From the NCBI GenBank assembly GCA_023389035.1, contig JAEWFC010000004.1, forward strand, positions 124,001 to 188,000: a stretch of DNA of 64,000 nucleotides, given 5' to 3'. The DNA is from Acidobacteriota bacterium (GTDB taxonomy: Bacteria > Acidobacteriota > Blastocatellia > Pyrinomonadales > Pyrinomonadaceae). Shown one piece after another: positions 9,487-17,794 of this stretch. Position 1 is the stretch's first letter; the number at the start of each line of letters is the position of its first letter. The position numbers and the translations under genes were made by a program. The notes beneath the pieces were generated by a model. That model was not told the origin of the DNA. It worked only from the letters and a program-made list of their open reading frames with translations, and did no database searches.

Positions 9487-10494
9487 ATGACGAAGAGGCC
9501 GCTCAACGAAACGCTTTTCGAAGAGCCATACCGATTTGAATTTTTTCAGGCGGTAAGACTATTTGAAAAACTGTTTCCCGAACGTGGGTCTGTCGGCGGT
9601 GAGTCGATGCCGGCCGATGAACCCGTGCGATTTCGCTCGCGCGTGACGTTCGACTTTCCGTCGAGCGAGATCCAAGAGATCAGACCACCGGCAGATAGCT
9701 CAGAAGATGAGCGGACCGAGATGTTCGTCAACTTCATGGGAATGATCGGCGTCAGCGGCGTCTTGCCTGCACACTACACGGAGCTAGCCTTCGACCGCAT
9801 ACGCCATCGGGATACTGCGCTCTGGGCGTTTCTGGATATTTTTACGCATCGAGCCGTCTCTCTTTTCTTTCGATCATGGCGTAAATATAGGTTTCCGGCG
9901 GATTACGAACGAGGAGACGACAAATTCACGGCATATCTGCTTGATATCGCCGGCATGGGAACCAGCGGGCTCCGCGGCCGGATGTACCTCGATGAAGAGA
10001 CGTTGCTGCCGTATACGGGCCTGATAGCTCAACGGCCACACTCAGCAAAAGCTATCGAGTCGATCCTGTCTGATTACTTCCATACGACTGCAGAATTAAG
10101 ACAGTTCCACGGGCAGTGGCTGGACCTGGAGAGATCGGATCACACCCTGCTGGGAGAGCAGAACTGTAGGCTTGGGGTGGATACGATCGCCGGCACGAGA
10201 GTCTGGGACCAGCAGTCTAAGTTTCGCGTTAGGATCGGGCCGCTGACCTACACTCAGTTCACAGATTTTCTGCCGACCGGAAAAGGCAATCAGAAACTCA
10301 CCTCGATAGCGAATTTTATGGTAGGCAAAGAACTCGATTTTGACGTACAGCTTTTATTAATCGCAAAGCAAGTTCCGGGAACCGTACTCACAACACGCGC
10401 AATGCGTCGCCCAATGCTCGGTTGGACAAGTTTTTTGAAGACAGTGCCCTTTACTCAGGTAGATGACCAAGTGGTACTGCAGGTGGATGCGTGA
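9487..10494 (+). CDS. tssG: T6SS baseplate protein TssG
   Basis: The 335-residue protein starts with L-F-E-E-P-Y-R-F-E-F-F-Q-A-V-R-L-F-E, a clear TssG N-terminus, and has M-G-M-I-G-V-S-G-V-L-P-A-H-Y-T-E, then F-L-D-I-F-T-H-R. Two TssG copies join one TssF in the wedge. It sits between tssF and tssH in the usual order and ends about 50 bases before tssH. Confidence 0.95.
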   Translation: MTKRPLNETLFEEPYRFEFFQAVRLFEKLFPERGSVGGESMPADEPVRFRSRVTFDFPSSEIQEIRPPADSSEDERTEMFVNFMGMIGVSGVLPAHYTELAFDRIRHRDTALWAFLDIFTHRAVSLFFRSWRKYRFPADYERGDDKFTAYLLDIAGMGTSGLRGRMYLDEETLLPYTGLIAQRPHSAKAIESILSDYFHTTAELRQFHGQWLDLERSDHTLLGEQNCRLGVDTIAGTRVWDQQSKFRVRIGPLTYTQFTDFLPTGKGNQKLTSIANFMVGKELDFDVQLLLIAKQVPGTVLTTRAMRRPMLGWTSFLKTVPFTQVDDQVVLQVDA

Positions 10495-10545
10495 TCTCCC
10501 TGACCGGGTTAAGCGTGATCACTGATCGAAATCAGGAGAAATGTT

Positions 10546-13320
10546 ATGAACGTGAATCTAAAAAGCCTCGTCGGCCGGTTGAATGACACAACGCGGTCCG
10601 CTTTGGAAGCAGCCGCAGGACTCTGCCTCGCGCGTACCAATTACGATGTAGAGATCGAGCACATTCTGATGAAGCTGCTCGAGCAAGATGACACTGACCT
10701 GCACCGGATCGCTGGCCATTACGAGATCAATATTGACAGGCTATCGAAGGATGTCAGCTCCGCATTAGACCGGTTAAAGAGCGGCAATTCCCGCACTCCG
10801 GGCTTAAGTGACCGCATTCCAAGATGGATACAAGATGCGTGGCTGCTGGCTTCGGTCGACTACGGTGCCGCCCGCGTGCGTTCGGCCCACCTGGTTCTTG
10901 CACTGATTACGAGCGAGGGACTCTCGCGAATAGCCCGCGATATCTCGAAAGAGTTGAGTCACATCTCCGCCGAAGATCTGCAGGCCAAACTACCGGATAT
11001 CACCGCCGACTCGGTGGAGGAGCGCGAGGCGATGGCTCTCGGCGAGACGGGCGGCGTTTCAGGCGGCCAGCAGGTTGCTAGCGGCGTACCGGGCAAAACG
11101 AAGTCATTGGACCAGTTTACCGAGGACCTGACGGCGAAAGCGGCTGCCGGCAAGATCGATCCGGTACTCGGGCGCGATTTTGAGATCCGGCAGATCATCG
11201 ACATTTTGACCCGCCGACGGCAGAACAATCCTATATTGACCGGTGAGGCGGGCGTTGGAAAGACCGCGGTGGTCGAAGGCTTTGCACTAAGGATCGCTCA
11301 AGGTGATGTGCCGGACCCGCTAAAGAATGTTGCCGTTCGGTCGCTCGATCTCGGTTTACTGCAAGCCGGTGCGGGGATCAAGGGCGAGTTTGAGAACCGG
11401 TTGAAGTCAGTGATCGACGAGGTAAAATCGTCGCCCCAGCCGATCATAATGTTCATCGACGAGGCTCACACTATGATCGGCGCAGGCGGAGCGGCTGGAC
11501 AGAACGACGCCGCTAATCTTCTCAAGCCCGCGCTCGCCCGGGGCGAACTGAGGACGATCGCTGCGACGACATGGGCGGAATATAAGAAATACTTTGAAAA
11601 GGACGCTGCACTCGCCCGCCGATTTCAGGTCGTGAAAGTCGAGGAGCCTGATGAGGAAAAAGCCGTTGCGATGATGCGCGGCATCGCGGATAAGATGGAG
11701 GCTCACCACAACGTGAGGATCTTGGATGAAGCGATAGTGGAATGCGTAAAGCTCTCCAGCCGGTACATAACGGGACGGCAGTTGCCGGACAAATCGGTTT
11801 CCGTTCTTGACACGGCATGTGCAAAGGTTGCCATCGGGCAGGGAGCGACACCGGCAGCTGTTGAAGACGCGACACGCCGGATCCAGAACCTGTCGTCAGA
11901 GATCGATGCACTTGAGCGTGAACAAGCCACGGGCGCCGCTCACGATGAAAAGATCGCCGAGCTCCGGGCGGCAAGGACTGAAACCGAAGGCGAATTGGCT
12001 AAGCTGAACGAACAGTGGGAAAAGGAAAAAGCGCTGATAGAGCAGATACGCAACGTCCGGACCAAACTTGAAATGACCCGGTTGGACGGAAAGCTCGTGG
12101 ACGCTACGGCAGGAAATACTGTAACAACCGGAGGCTCCGCCACGTCAGCAGCAACCGCAGAATCAGATGCATCCATCGGGGACGAAGGCTCCGCTGCCGC
12201 CACTGCCGCAGCACCGGAACCGGTCGACACCGGCATGCTAAAAGCGGAATTGCAACGCCTTGATTCTGAATTAAAGGAGATCCAAGGAGAGAATCCGTTA
12301 ATGCAGCCTGTTGTAAACGGCCAAAGCGTGGCTGAGATCATCTCCGGCTGGACGGGCATTCCGATTGGAAAAATGGTAGCGGATGAGATCAATGCGGTCC
12401 TCGATCTGCACGAGACATTGCGCGAACGCGTTCTTGGCCAAGATCACGCATTGGAAGCGATCGCTCAGCGAATCCGGACCTCTCGTGCCGGACTGACGGA
12501 CCCGAAACGTCCTATTGGCGTGTTTCTTTTAGTAGGAACGTCGGGCGTCGGCAAGACGGAAACGGCCTTGGCACTCGCTGAATCGCTTTATGGCGGCGAG
12601 CGAAACCTGATCTCAATAAACATGAGCGAGTATCAGGAAGCCCACACCGTTTCCAGCCTTAAGGGTTCGCCTCCAGGATATGTCGGGTACGGCGAAGGCG
12701 GTGTCCTCACTGAAGCGGTGCGTCGAAAGCCATACTCGGTCGTCTTGCTCGACGAGGTTGAAAAAGCTCATCCCGACGTCATGGAGTTGTTCTTCCAGGT
12801 GTTTGATAAAGGTGTGCTCGAAGACGGCGAGGGACGGGAGATCGATTTTAAGAACTGCATAATACTGCTCACATCGAATGTCGGAACGGACACAATCATG
12901 AAGCTCTGTGCGGATCCGGATACAAAGCCGGAACCGAACGGGCTGGTCGATGCAATAAAGCCCGAGTTGAATAAGGCTTTCAAGCCGGCTCTGCTCGGCC
13001 GCATGGTCACTGTGCCGTACTATCCGATATCTGACGAGATACTCCGACTGATCATCAAACTGCAGCTTGGAAAGATCCGCGAACGCATATTCGACAACCA
13101 CGGTGCGCAATTTTCCTATGACGATTCCGTCATAGATACTGTGGCTAGCCGCTGTACGGATGTGGACAGCGGCGCTCGGAATGTTTACAACATTTTGACC
13201 GGCACTCTACTGCCGGAAATGAGCGGAGAGGTCCTTTCTAGGATGGCTAGCGGAAGCGGAATTCAGAAGGTGCACGTCGGCGTTGGCGAAAACGAAAGGT
13301 TCGTTTACGACATCGCCTGA
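10546..13320 (+). CDS. tssH: T6SS AAA+ disaggregase TssH (ClpV)
   Basis: The 924-residue protein has a Clp-N repeat domain (about 1-150) and two AAA+ modules. The first carries Walker A GEAGVGKT (about 233-240) and Walker B IMFIDEAH. The second carries Walker A GTSGVGKT (about 664-671), SPPGYVGYGEGG and VVLLDEVEKAHPD. A shortened middle helical region with an Ala/Thr-rich insert (about 525-565) separates them, unlike ClpB. ClpV extracts TssC from contracted sheaths for reuse. Its T6SS context separates it from housekeeping ClpB. Confidence 0.96.
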   Translation: MNVNLKSLVGRLNDTTRSALEAAAGLCLARTNYDVEIEHILMKLLEQDDTDLHRIAGHYEINIDRLSKDVSSALDRLKSGNSRTPGLSDRIPRWIQDAWLLASVDYGAARVRSAHLVLALITSEGLSRIARDISKELSHISAEDLQAKLPDITADSVEEREAMALGETGGVSGGQQVASGVPGKTKSLDQFTEDLTAKAAAGKIDPVLGRDFEIRQIIDILTRRRQNNPILTGEAGVGKTAVVEGFALRIAQGDVPDPLKNVAVRSLDLGLLQAGAGIKGEFENRLKSVIDEVKSSPQPIIMFIDEAHTMIGAGGAAGQNDAANLLKPALARGELRTIAATTWAEYKKYFEKDAALARRFQVVKVEEPDEEKAVAMMRGIADKMEAHHNVRILDEAIVECVKLSSRYITGRQLPDKSVSVLDTACAKVAIGQGATPAAVEDATRRIQNLSSEIDALEREQATGAAHDEKIAELRAARTETEGELAKLNEQWEKEKALIEQIRNVRTKLEMTRLDGKLVDATAGNTVTTGGSATSAATAESDASIGDEGSAAATAAAPEPVDTGMLKAELQRLDSELKEIQGENPLMQPVVNGQSVAEIISGWTGIPIGKMVADEINAVLDLHETLRERVLGQDHALEAIAQRIRTSRAGLTDPKRPIGVFLLVGTSGVGKTETALALAESLYGGERNLISINMSEYQEAHTVSSLKGSPPGYVGYGEGGVLTEAVRRKPYSVVLLDEVEKAHPDVMELFFQVFDKGVLEDGEGREIDFKNCIILLTSNVGTDTIMKLCADPDTKPEPNGLVDAIKPELNKAFKPALLGRMVTVPYYPISDEILRLIIKLQLGKIRERIFDNHGAQFSYDDSVIDTVASRCTDVDSGARNVYNILTGTLLPEMSGEVLSRMASGSGIQKVHVGVGENERFVYDIA

Positions 13321-13344
13321 TGCACCAAAGGTTGGCGGATATAT

Positions 13345-16038
13345 ATGCGACTATCACAAGACGGCAGGATGATGAACATCCGAACCCCGCTAGGCAAGGA
13401 TGTCTTGCTTTTGGCCGCTTTCGAAGCGACCGAAGAAATGTCGCGTCCATTTTCAGTCGTTGTCGAACTCCTTCACGAGGGAACCCCGGGCGGTGAGGAC
13501 GTACACGCTGTCGATCCCGCAACCATTCTCGCGAGATCCGTTACCGTTGAGCTTGAGCAGCGTGACGGTACAAAGCGGCTATTCAATGGGATCGTCAACC
13601 GATTCGAGCAGCGTAACCGCGACGATCGATTTACGCATTTCCAGGCAGAGATCGTGCCTTCCTTTTGGTTATTGTCGCAGGTCACCCAAAGCAGGATCTT
13701 TCAAAACCTTACGGTGCCCGAGATATTGACAAAGGTTCTAGACGGCTTGAACCTTTCATGGAAGTTACAGGGTACCTACGAAAAGCGTAACTACTGTGTT
13801 CAATACCGCGAGACGGATATGGATTTCGCGATGCGTCTCATGGAGGAAGAAGGTATATTTTTCTTCTTTGAACATTCAGACGGGTCGCATGCAATGGTAC
13901 TCGGTGATGTCGCCGGATCTTATGGGACATGTCCGGGCAAGAGCACGGTGTCTTTTGATCTGAATCTTTCGCGAGTTGAGGATTTTGTGCCACTGGTTCG
14001 AAGCTGGGTGGTGAATTACCGGTTGCAGACCGGTAAAGTGACGCTCTGGGACCACAATTTTGAACTACCATACAAGCGGCTGGAGGCTACCGAGAACTCG
14101 CTGTTCCCACTTGAGGGAAAACAGGCACTCGAGAGTTACGACTATCCCGGCAGATACGCTCAGAAATTCGACGGGATCGATAAAGGCGGCGGCGAACAAG
14201 CATCTGCCCTCTCAAAGGTCTTCAGTGAACGCTCGCGCGTTGCAAAGCAGTCGATCCAGGCGATCGATTCGCGTTACCAGATCATTAGCGGAAATGGCGA
14301 CTGCTCCTCCTTCACAGCAGGCCACAAGTTTACGTTGGAAGATCATCCGCTCGGGTCTAACAATGCTCAGTATGTCCTTACGACCGTTTCTCACGCGGCG
14401 ACGCAAAGTCCGGACTATGTTTCAGAGGACACTGCGCTTGACCCCTACGACAACTCTTTTACATGTATCCCGGTCGGCAGCAATGTGATCTTTCGACCAG
14501 GTCAGATCACTCCAAAACCCATCGTCCCGGGTGCTCAAACAGCCACGGTCGTCGGACCATCGGGCGAAGAGATATTCACGGATAAGTACGGCCGCGTGAA
14601 GGTTCAATTCCATTGGGATCGCGACGGCCGAAACGATGCGGACAGTTCGTGCTGGATACGTGTAGCTCAGACCTGGGCCGGTAAGAAATGGGGGACGATG
14701 TTCATTCCGCGTATCGGAATGGAGGTTGTCGTCGGCTTTCTAGAAGGTGACCCGGATCGCCCGATCATTACAGGATGCGTGCCAAATCCGGACACGATGC
14801 CTCCGTACACGCTTCCGGACGAAAAAACGAAGTCTACTATCAAAACCAACAGCAGTAAGGGCGGCAACGGTTTCAATGAACTTCGTTTCGAGGATAAGAA
14901 AGGCAGCGAGCAGATCTTTATCCATGCCGAAAAAGATCTCGATATTCGGGTTAAGAATGACAAGAAAGAGATCATTAAGAACGACCGGCACATCATCGTC
15001 GAAAAGAATTCCTATGAGGAAGGCAAAGGTGATTCCCATAACAAGCTGAGCGGCAACTACAATTCAGAAATGTCCGGCTCGTCATCAACAAAGGTCGGTG
15101 GCGATATTGACACAAAAGTCGGCGGAAAGGTCGCCTATGATGTCGGCAGCGAGATCCATCTGAAGGCCGGAATGAAAGTGGTTATCGAGGCGGGAACGCA
15201 GATCACCTTAAAAGTGGGCGGAAATTTCGTCGACATCGGTCCGGCTGGTGTTTCGATCAAAGGAGCGATCGTAAATATCAATAGCGGCGGTGCAGCCGGC
15301 TCAGGCAGCGGGTGCAGCACCACAACACCAACTGCACCGAAAGAAGCAGTTGATGACAAGCCGGGTGAACAAGCAAGCAAACCACCGCCGCCGCCCGGGA
15401 GTGGAAGTTCAGGCGCAGCTGCAGCCATGTCAGGGGCTGCTGCGTCGGGTGCTCCAACAGTTGAATCAGGAACCGGTGTTGGGTCCGCCGGAAGCGGTGG
15501 ATCGTCTGGAGCAGGTTCGGGCGGAAGCGGATCGGCGGCAGGAACGGGCAGCGGTGACGCGGGTGCCGGAACATACGGAATGGGGCACGGCGGAGCTCAG
15601 GAAGGCGGATCACAAGGCTCCGCTCCTCCTGCAGGGCCTGCTGCTGGGGGCGTCGCCGGGATTGGGGCACCTCCCGGATCAGGGACTAGTGGCGGCGGGT
15701 CAAGTGGCACGTCCGGGCAAGGCACGGGAGATAGCGGATCAGCGTCGGGCACAGGTGCCGGTGACGCCGGTACCGGAACATATGGAATGGGACACGGTGG
15801 CGCTCAGGAAGGTGGATCACAAGGCCAGACTCCACCAGCCGGACCTGGCGCGGGAGGAATCGCTGGAGATTCCAATTCATCCACTGGATCCGAATCGGGA
15901 AGCTCAGGCGACGCAGCCGGAACCGTTCCGCCGGCCGCCGGGTCTGATGGGGGCGCCGCGCCCGCGGAACATGGCGACCTCAAAAATCGATGGGCGGATG
16001 AAGATCCAGAAATTGTACCGCCGACAGGAGGATTTTAA
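13345..16038 (+). CDS. vgrG: T6SS spike protein VgrG (TssI) with long repetitive C-terminal tail
   Basis: The 897-residue protein has the gp27-like N-terminal region (about 1-390), a gp5 OB-fold (about 398-480, including K-Y-G-R-V-K-V-Q-F-H-W-D and SCWIRVAQTWAGKKWG) and a gp5-type beta-helix to about 650. The last 240 residues are Gly/Ser/Ala/Pro-rich. They contain two copies of a 40-residue unit with the core GTYGMGHGGAQEGGSQG. No toxin domain is recognisable in the tail, which probably is a flexible linker or docking region. A DUF4123 adaptor and PAAR gene follow, the usual cargo-loading arrangement. Confidence 0.95.
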   Translation: MRLSQDGRMMNIRTPLGKDVLLLAAFEATEEMSRPFSVVVELLHEGTPGGEDVHAVDPATILARSVTVELEQRDGTKRLFNGIVNRFEQRNRDDRFTHFQAEIVPSFWLLSQVTQSRIFQNLTVPEILTKVLDGLNLSWKLQGTYEKRNYCVQYRETDMDFAMRLMEEEGIFFFFEHSDGSHAMVLGDVAGSYGTCPGKSTVSFDLNLSRVEDFVPLVRSWVVNYRLQTGKVTLWDHNFELPYKRLEATENSLFPLEGKQALESYDYPGRYAQKFDGIDKGGGEQASALSKVFSERSRVAKQSIQAIDSRYQIISGNGDCSSFTAGHKFTLEDHPLGSNNAQYVLTTVSHAATQSPDYVSEDTALDPYDNSFTCIPVGSNVIFRPGQITPKPIVPGAQTATVVGPSGEEIFTDKYGRVKVQFHWDRDGRNDADSSCWIRVAQTWAGKKWGTMFIPRIGMEVVVGFLEGDPDRPIITGCVPNPDTMPPYTLPDEKTKSTIKTNSSKGGNGFNELRFEDKKGSEQIFIHAEKDLDIRVKNDKKEIIKNDRHIIVEKNSYEEGKGDSHNKLSGNYNSEMSGSSSTKVGGDIDTKVGGKVAYDVGSEIHLKAGMKVVIEAGTQITLKVGGNFVDIGPAGVSIKGAIVNINSGGAAGSGSGCSTTTPTAPKEAVDDKPGEQASKPPPPPGSGSSGAAAAMSGAAASGAPTVESGTGVGSAGSGGSSGAGSGGSGSAAGTGSGDAGAGTYGMGHGGAQEGGSQGSAPPAGPAAGGVAGIGAPPGSGTSGGGSSGTSGQGTGDSGSASGTGAGDAGTGTYGMGHGGAQEGGSQGQTPPAGPGAGGIAGDSNSSTGSESGSSGDAAGTVPPAAGSDGGAAPAEHGDLKNRWADEDPEIVPPTGGF
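15541..15867 (+). repeat. Direct repeat (2 x ~120 bp) in the vgrG tail
   Basis: Bases 15541-15660 and 15748-15867 encode near-identical segments: G-D-A-G-x-G-T-Y-G-M-G-H-G-G-A-Q-E-G-G-S-Q-G, then P-P-A-G-P-x-A-G-G. DNA differences are largely at third positions, so the protein sequence rather than the DNA seems to be conserved. The frame is kept through the 87-base spacer. Confidence 0.85.
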
Positions 16039-16097
16039 GTGCATTTGACTTACTACAGTTAGGTTTCGACGCATTTGAAATATAGGTGTTTGTAACA

Positions 16098-16604
16098 ATG
16101 GAGCGCGAAAAGCTAAAACAACATCTGTTTACCGAGGGCACGCGATTGTTCTGCATCCTCGATGGGGCTTCGGTGCCCCAGCTTCCGATGCAGCTATACA
16201 AGATGCAGGCTACGAACGAATGTCTGTTCAAGGGCGATCTTGAGCCTGACATGCTGTATGTAGCACCCTTCGTGGTTCATCTTCCGCCAGAGGACAAGTT
16301 CACTGAATGGGTCTTTAGCGAAGGTTTCGGCAAGCACTGGGGTATTTTCGTGCAGAGCCGTCGGTCGATGAATGAGATGCGAAGGCACTTCAGGTCGTTA
16401 GTTAATGTTTACGATGAAGACGCTCGATCATTGATCTTTCGTTTTTACGACCCGCGAGTGCTGAACAAATTCTTGCCAACGTGCGATGCAGCACAGTTAC
16501 GACAGTTCTTCGGCGACATGGATGCGTTCTATGCTGAGGACGGACCGAACCTTATTCGTTTTCGTCTGGATAAGGGGCGATTGGAAACAAAGGAATTGAA
16601 CTAG
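16098..16604 (+). CDS. DUF4123 domain protein, probable T6SS effector adaptor (Tap/TEC type)
   Basis: The 168-residue product resembles DUF4123 proteins: L-F-C-I-L-D-G-A near the N-terminus (strand of the fold), a middle stretch with W-G-I-F-V-Q-S, and a C-terminal F-R-F-Y-D-P-R-V-L. Such adaptors load cargo effectors onto VgrG and are normally encoded between vgrG and the effector. I chose the ATG at 16098, with AGGTG about 9 bases upstream; a GTG at 16086 would add four residues. The usual large effector gene is not present downstream. Confidence 0.85.
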   Translation: MEREKLKQHLFTEGTRLFCILDGASVPQLPMQLYKMQATNECLFKGDLEPDMLYVAPFVVHLPPEDKFTEWVFSEGFGKHWGIFVQSRRSMNEMRRHFRSLVNVYDEDARSLIFRFYDPRVLNKFLPTCDAAQLRQFFGDMDAFYAEDGPNLIRFRLDKGRLETKELN

Positions 16605-16611
16605 AGGACAT

Positions 16612-17106
16612 ATGCCGCCTGCCGCGAGAATTACTGACAACGTCGCGCATCCGCTGCCGCCTGTACTAACCGGTGGGCCGACCGCAGTTACCGTTATCAT
16701 CGGATATCTGCCCGCTTGGCGTGGAGTTAATCCGGCTGCGGCAGCGGCGATGCAGGCCGCGAAAGCCGTGTCCGACGCGGTTATAAAAACGGCCGAGGCC
16801 GCGACACTTGCGGCAGCGGGAACGCCGGCCGCTCCTGCCGCGAAAGCGGCGGAAGAGGTTGCGAAGGCAACAGCAGCTGCGGCAATGGGTAGTGCGATTT
16901 CGGCCGCTGCGGGCGGGTCCGACATTCACAGCTGTGCTACGCCGCTTCCGACGCCGCCACACGGACCCGGGATCGTCATAACGCCATCGAAGACAGTCAT
17001 GATCGCCAATTTTCCGGCTGCAAGATTGGGCGATACCATCTTAGAGGCCGTTGGTCCCCCGAACAAGATCGTGAAGGGCTGCCCGACGGTAATTATTGGC
17101 GGATAG
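16612..17106 (+). CDS. PAAR-domain T6SS spike-tip protein
   Basis: The 164-residue protein begins with P-P-A-A-R-I-T-D-N-V-A-H (the opening of a PAAR domain) and ends with T-P-P-H-G-P-G-I-V-I-T-P-S-K-T-V-x-I-x-x-F-P-A-A-R-L-G-D and P-x-K-I-V-K-G-C-P-T-V-I-I-G-G. The domain is split by an Ala-rich helical insertion (about residues 35-100). PAAR proteins sharpen the VgrG spike and may carry effectors; no toxin extension exists here. It starts seven bases after the DUF4123 gene. Confidence 0.9.
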   Translation: MPPAARITDNVAHPLPPVLTGGPTAVTVIIGYLPAWRGVNPAAAAAMQAAKAVSDAVIKTAEAATLAAAGTPAAPAAKAAEEVAKATAAAAMGSAISAAAGGSDIHSCATPLPTPPHGPGIVITPSKTVMIANFPAARLGDTILEAVGPPNKIVKGCPTVIIGG

Positions 17107-17124
17107 GGTCTTCGGGATAGAAGT

Positions 17125-17532
17125 ATGTTCGTGATCAAGACTGCACAGCTTCAGCAATTCATCGCTGCCGACGACAACGAGCTGGCGGCTGTCATTGCCG
17201 ACGCTTTAAAGGCTGCCAACGGTACCAGGGTCGCGGAATACGACCGCGAACGTTTATTACAAATGTCGGTGATCGGTATCGCCCGAGCTCGTTCACACGG
17301 ACTGACGCGCGCCGAGGACATCGCCGCATTCGTCGCGGTGATGGTCGAGGTCGCTCCCCGGTTTGACGAACAATCGGAGATCTCCGGGATATTGAGTGAT
17401 GATACTTTCTCCCCGCAAGCTCGATTTTATCAGCTGTTCGAGCGGGTGACGCCTGAGGCGTGGGCCGATGCTCAAAAGAAATACGACGACACCTTTTGGT
17501 TTTGCGATGAAGCCACCGGAGGAGCAAAATGA
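17125..17532 (+). CDS. Small protein of a VgrG/PAAR-module family, function unknown
   Basis: This 135-residue protein has no recognised domain. A pattern I-x-x-G(A)-I-x-R-A-x-S-H-G-L-x-x-x-x-D, then F-V-A-V-M-V-E-V-A-P-R-F-D and I-L-S-D-x-x-F-S-P-x-A-R, resembles small proteins I recall downstream of PAAR genes in proteobacterial VgrG modules. That recollection needs a search. It has no signal peptide or membrane segment, so it would be cytoplasmic. Its last four bases overlap the next start (ATGA), which implies translational coupling. Confidence 0.7.
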   Translation: MFVIKTAQLQQFIAADDNELAAVIADALKAANGTRVAEYDRERLLQMSVIGIARARSHGLTRAEDIAAFVAVMVEVAPRFDEQSEISGILSDDTFSPQARFYQLFERVTPEAWADAQKKYDDTFWFCDEATGGAK

Positions 17533-17789
17533 CAGCGATCGAAAGAGGCGAATCGGGCGGCCAGAACATCACCGAGCGGATCGCTCAGTGGGAAGAACAG
17601 GTGTCAAAGCTCGGTAAGGAGCGCGAAGCTAAACCTACCCCTGAGTTACAGAAGGAACTTCAGCGGAAGTTCGACACTTTACTTCACCTGAAAAACATCG
17701 CGAAAGGCGATCCAGGTGAGCGTGCCCTTCGTGCAGCTGAAACAGCAAGGCGGCTTACGCTTGACAGAGCGATCAAGCAGGTTGATTGA
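17529..17789 (+). CDS. Small helical protein at the end of the T6SS operon, unknown
   Basis: The 86-residue product is charged and mostly helical, with a possible coiled coil (residues about 15-60: W-E-E-Q-V-S-K-L-G-K-E-R-E). No family is recognised. The ATGA overlap with the 135-residue gene makes it a likely partner. It ends three bases before the fumC stop on the other strand, and its stop codon lies in a hairpin that may end both transcripts. It could be an immunity-like or chaperone partner, but nothing shows this. Confidence 0.65.
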   Translation: MTAIERGESGGQNITERIAQWEEQVSKLGKEREAKPTPELQKELQRKFDTLLHLKNIAKGDPGERALRAAETARRLTLDRAIKQVD

Positions 17790-17794
17790 TCGCT
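17768..17794. terminator. Hairpin overlapping convergent gene ends, possible bidirectional terminator
   Basis: Arms AGCGATCAA and TTGATCGCT pair perfectly around a nine-base loop. The hairpin covers the last codons of the 86-residue gene and reaches the stop of fumC on the other strand. It lacks a strong T-run, so its efficiency is uncertain. Confidence 0.45.

Noticed and set aside
15290..16048. 252-codon + strand frame overlapping the vgrG tail
   Set aside because: It is a shadow of the repetitive Gly/Ser codons, rich in Gln, Arg and Pro and lacking a ribosome-binding site.
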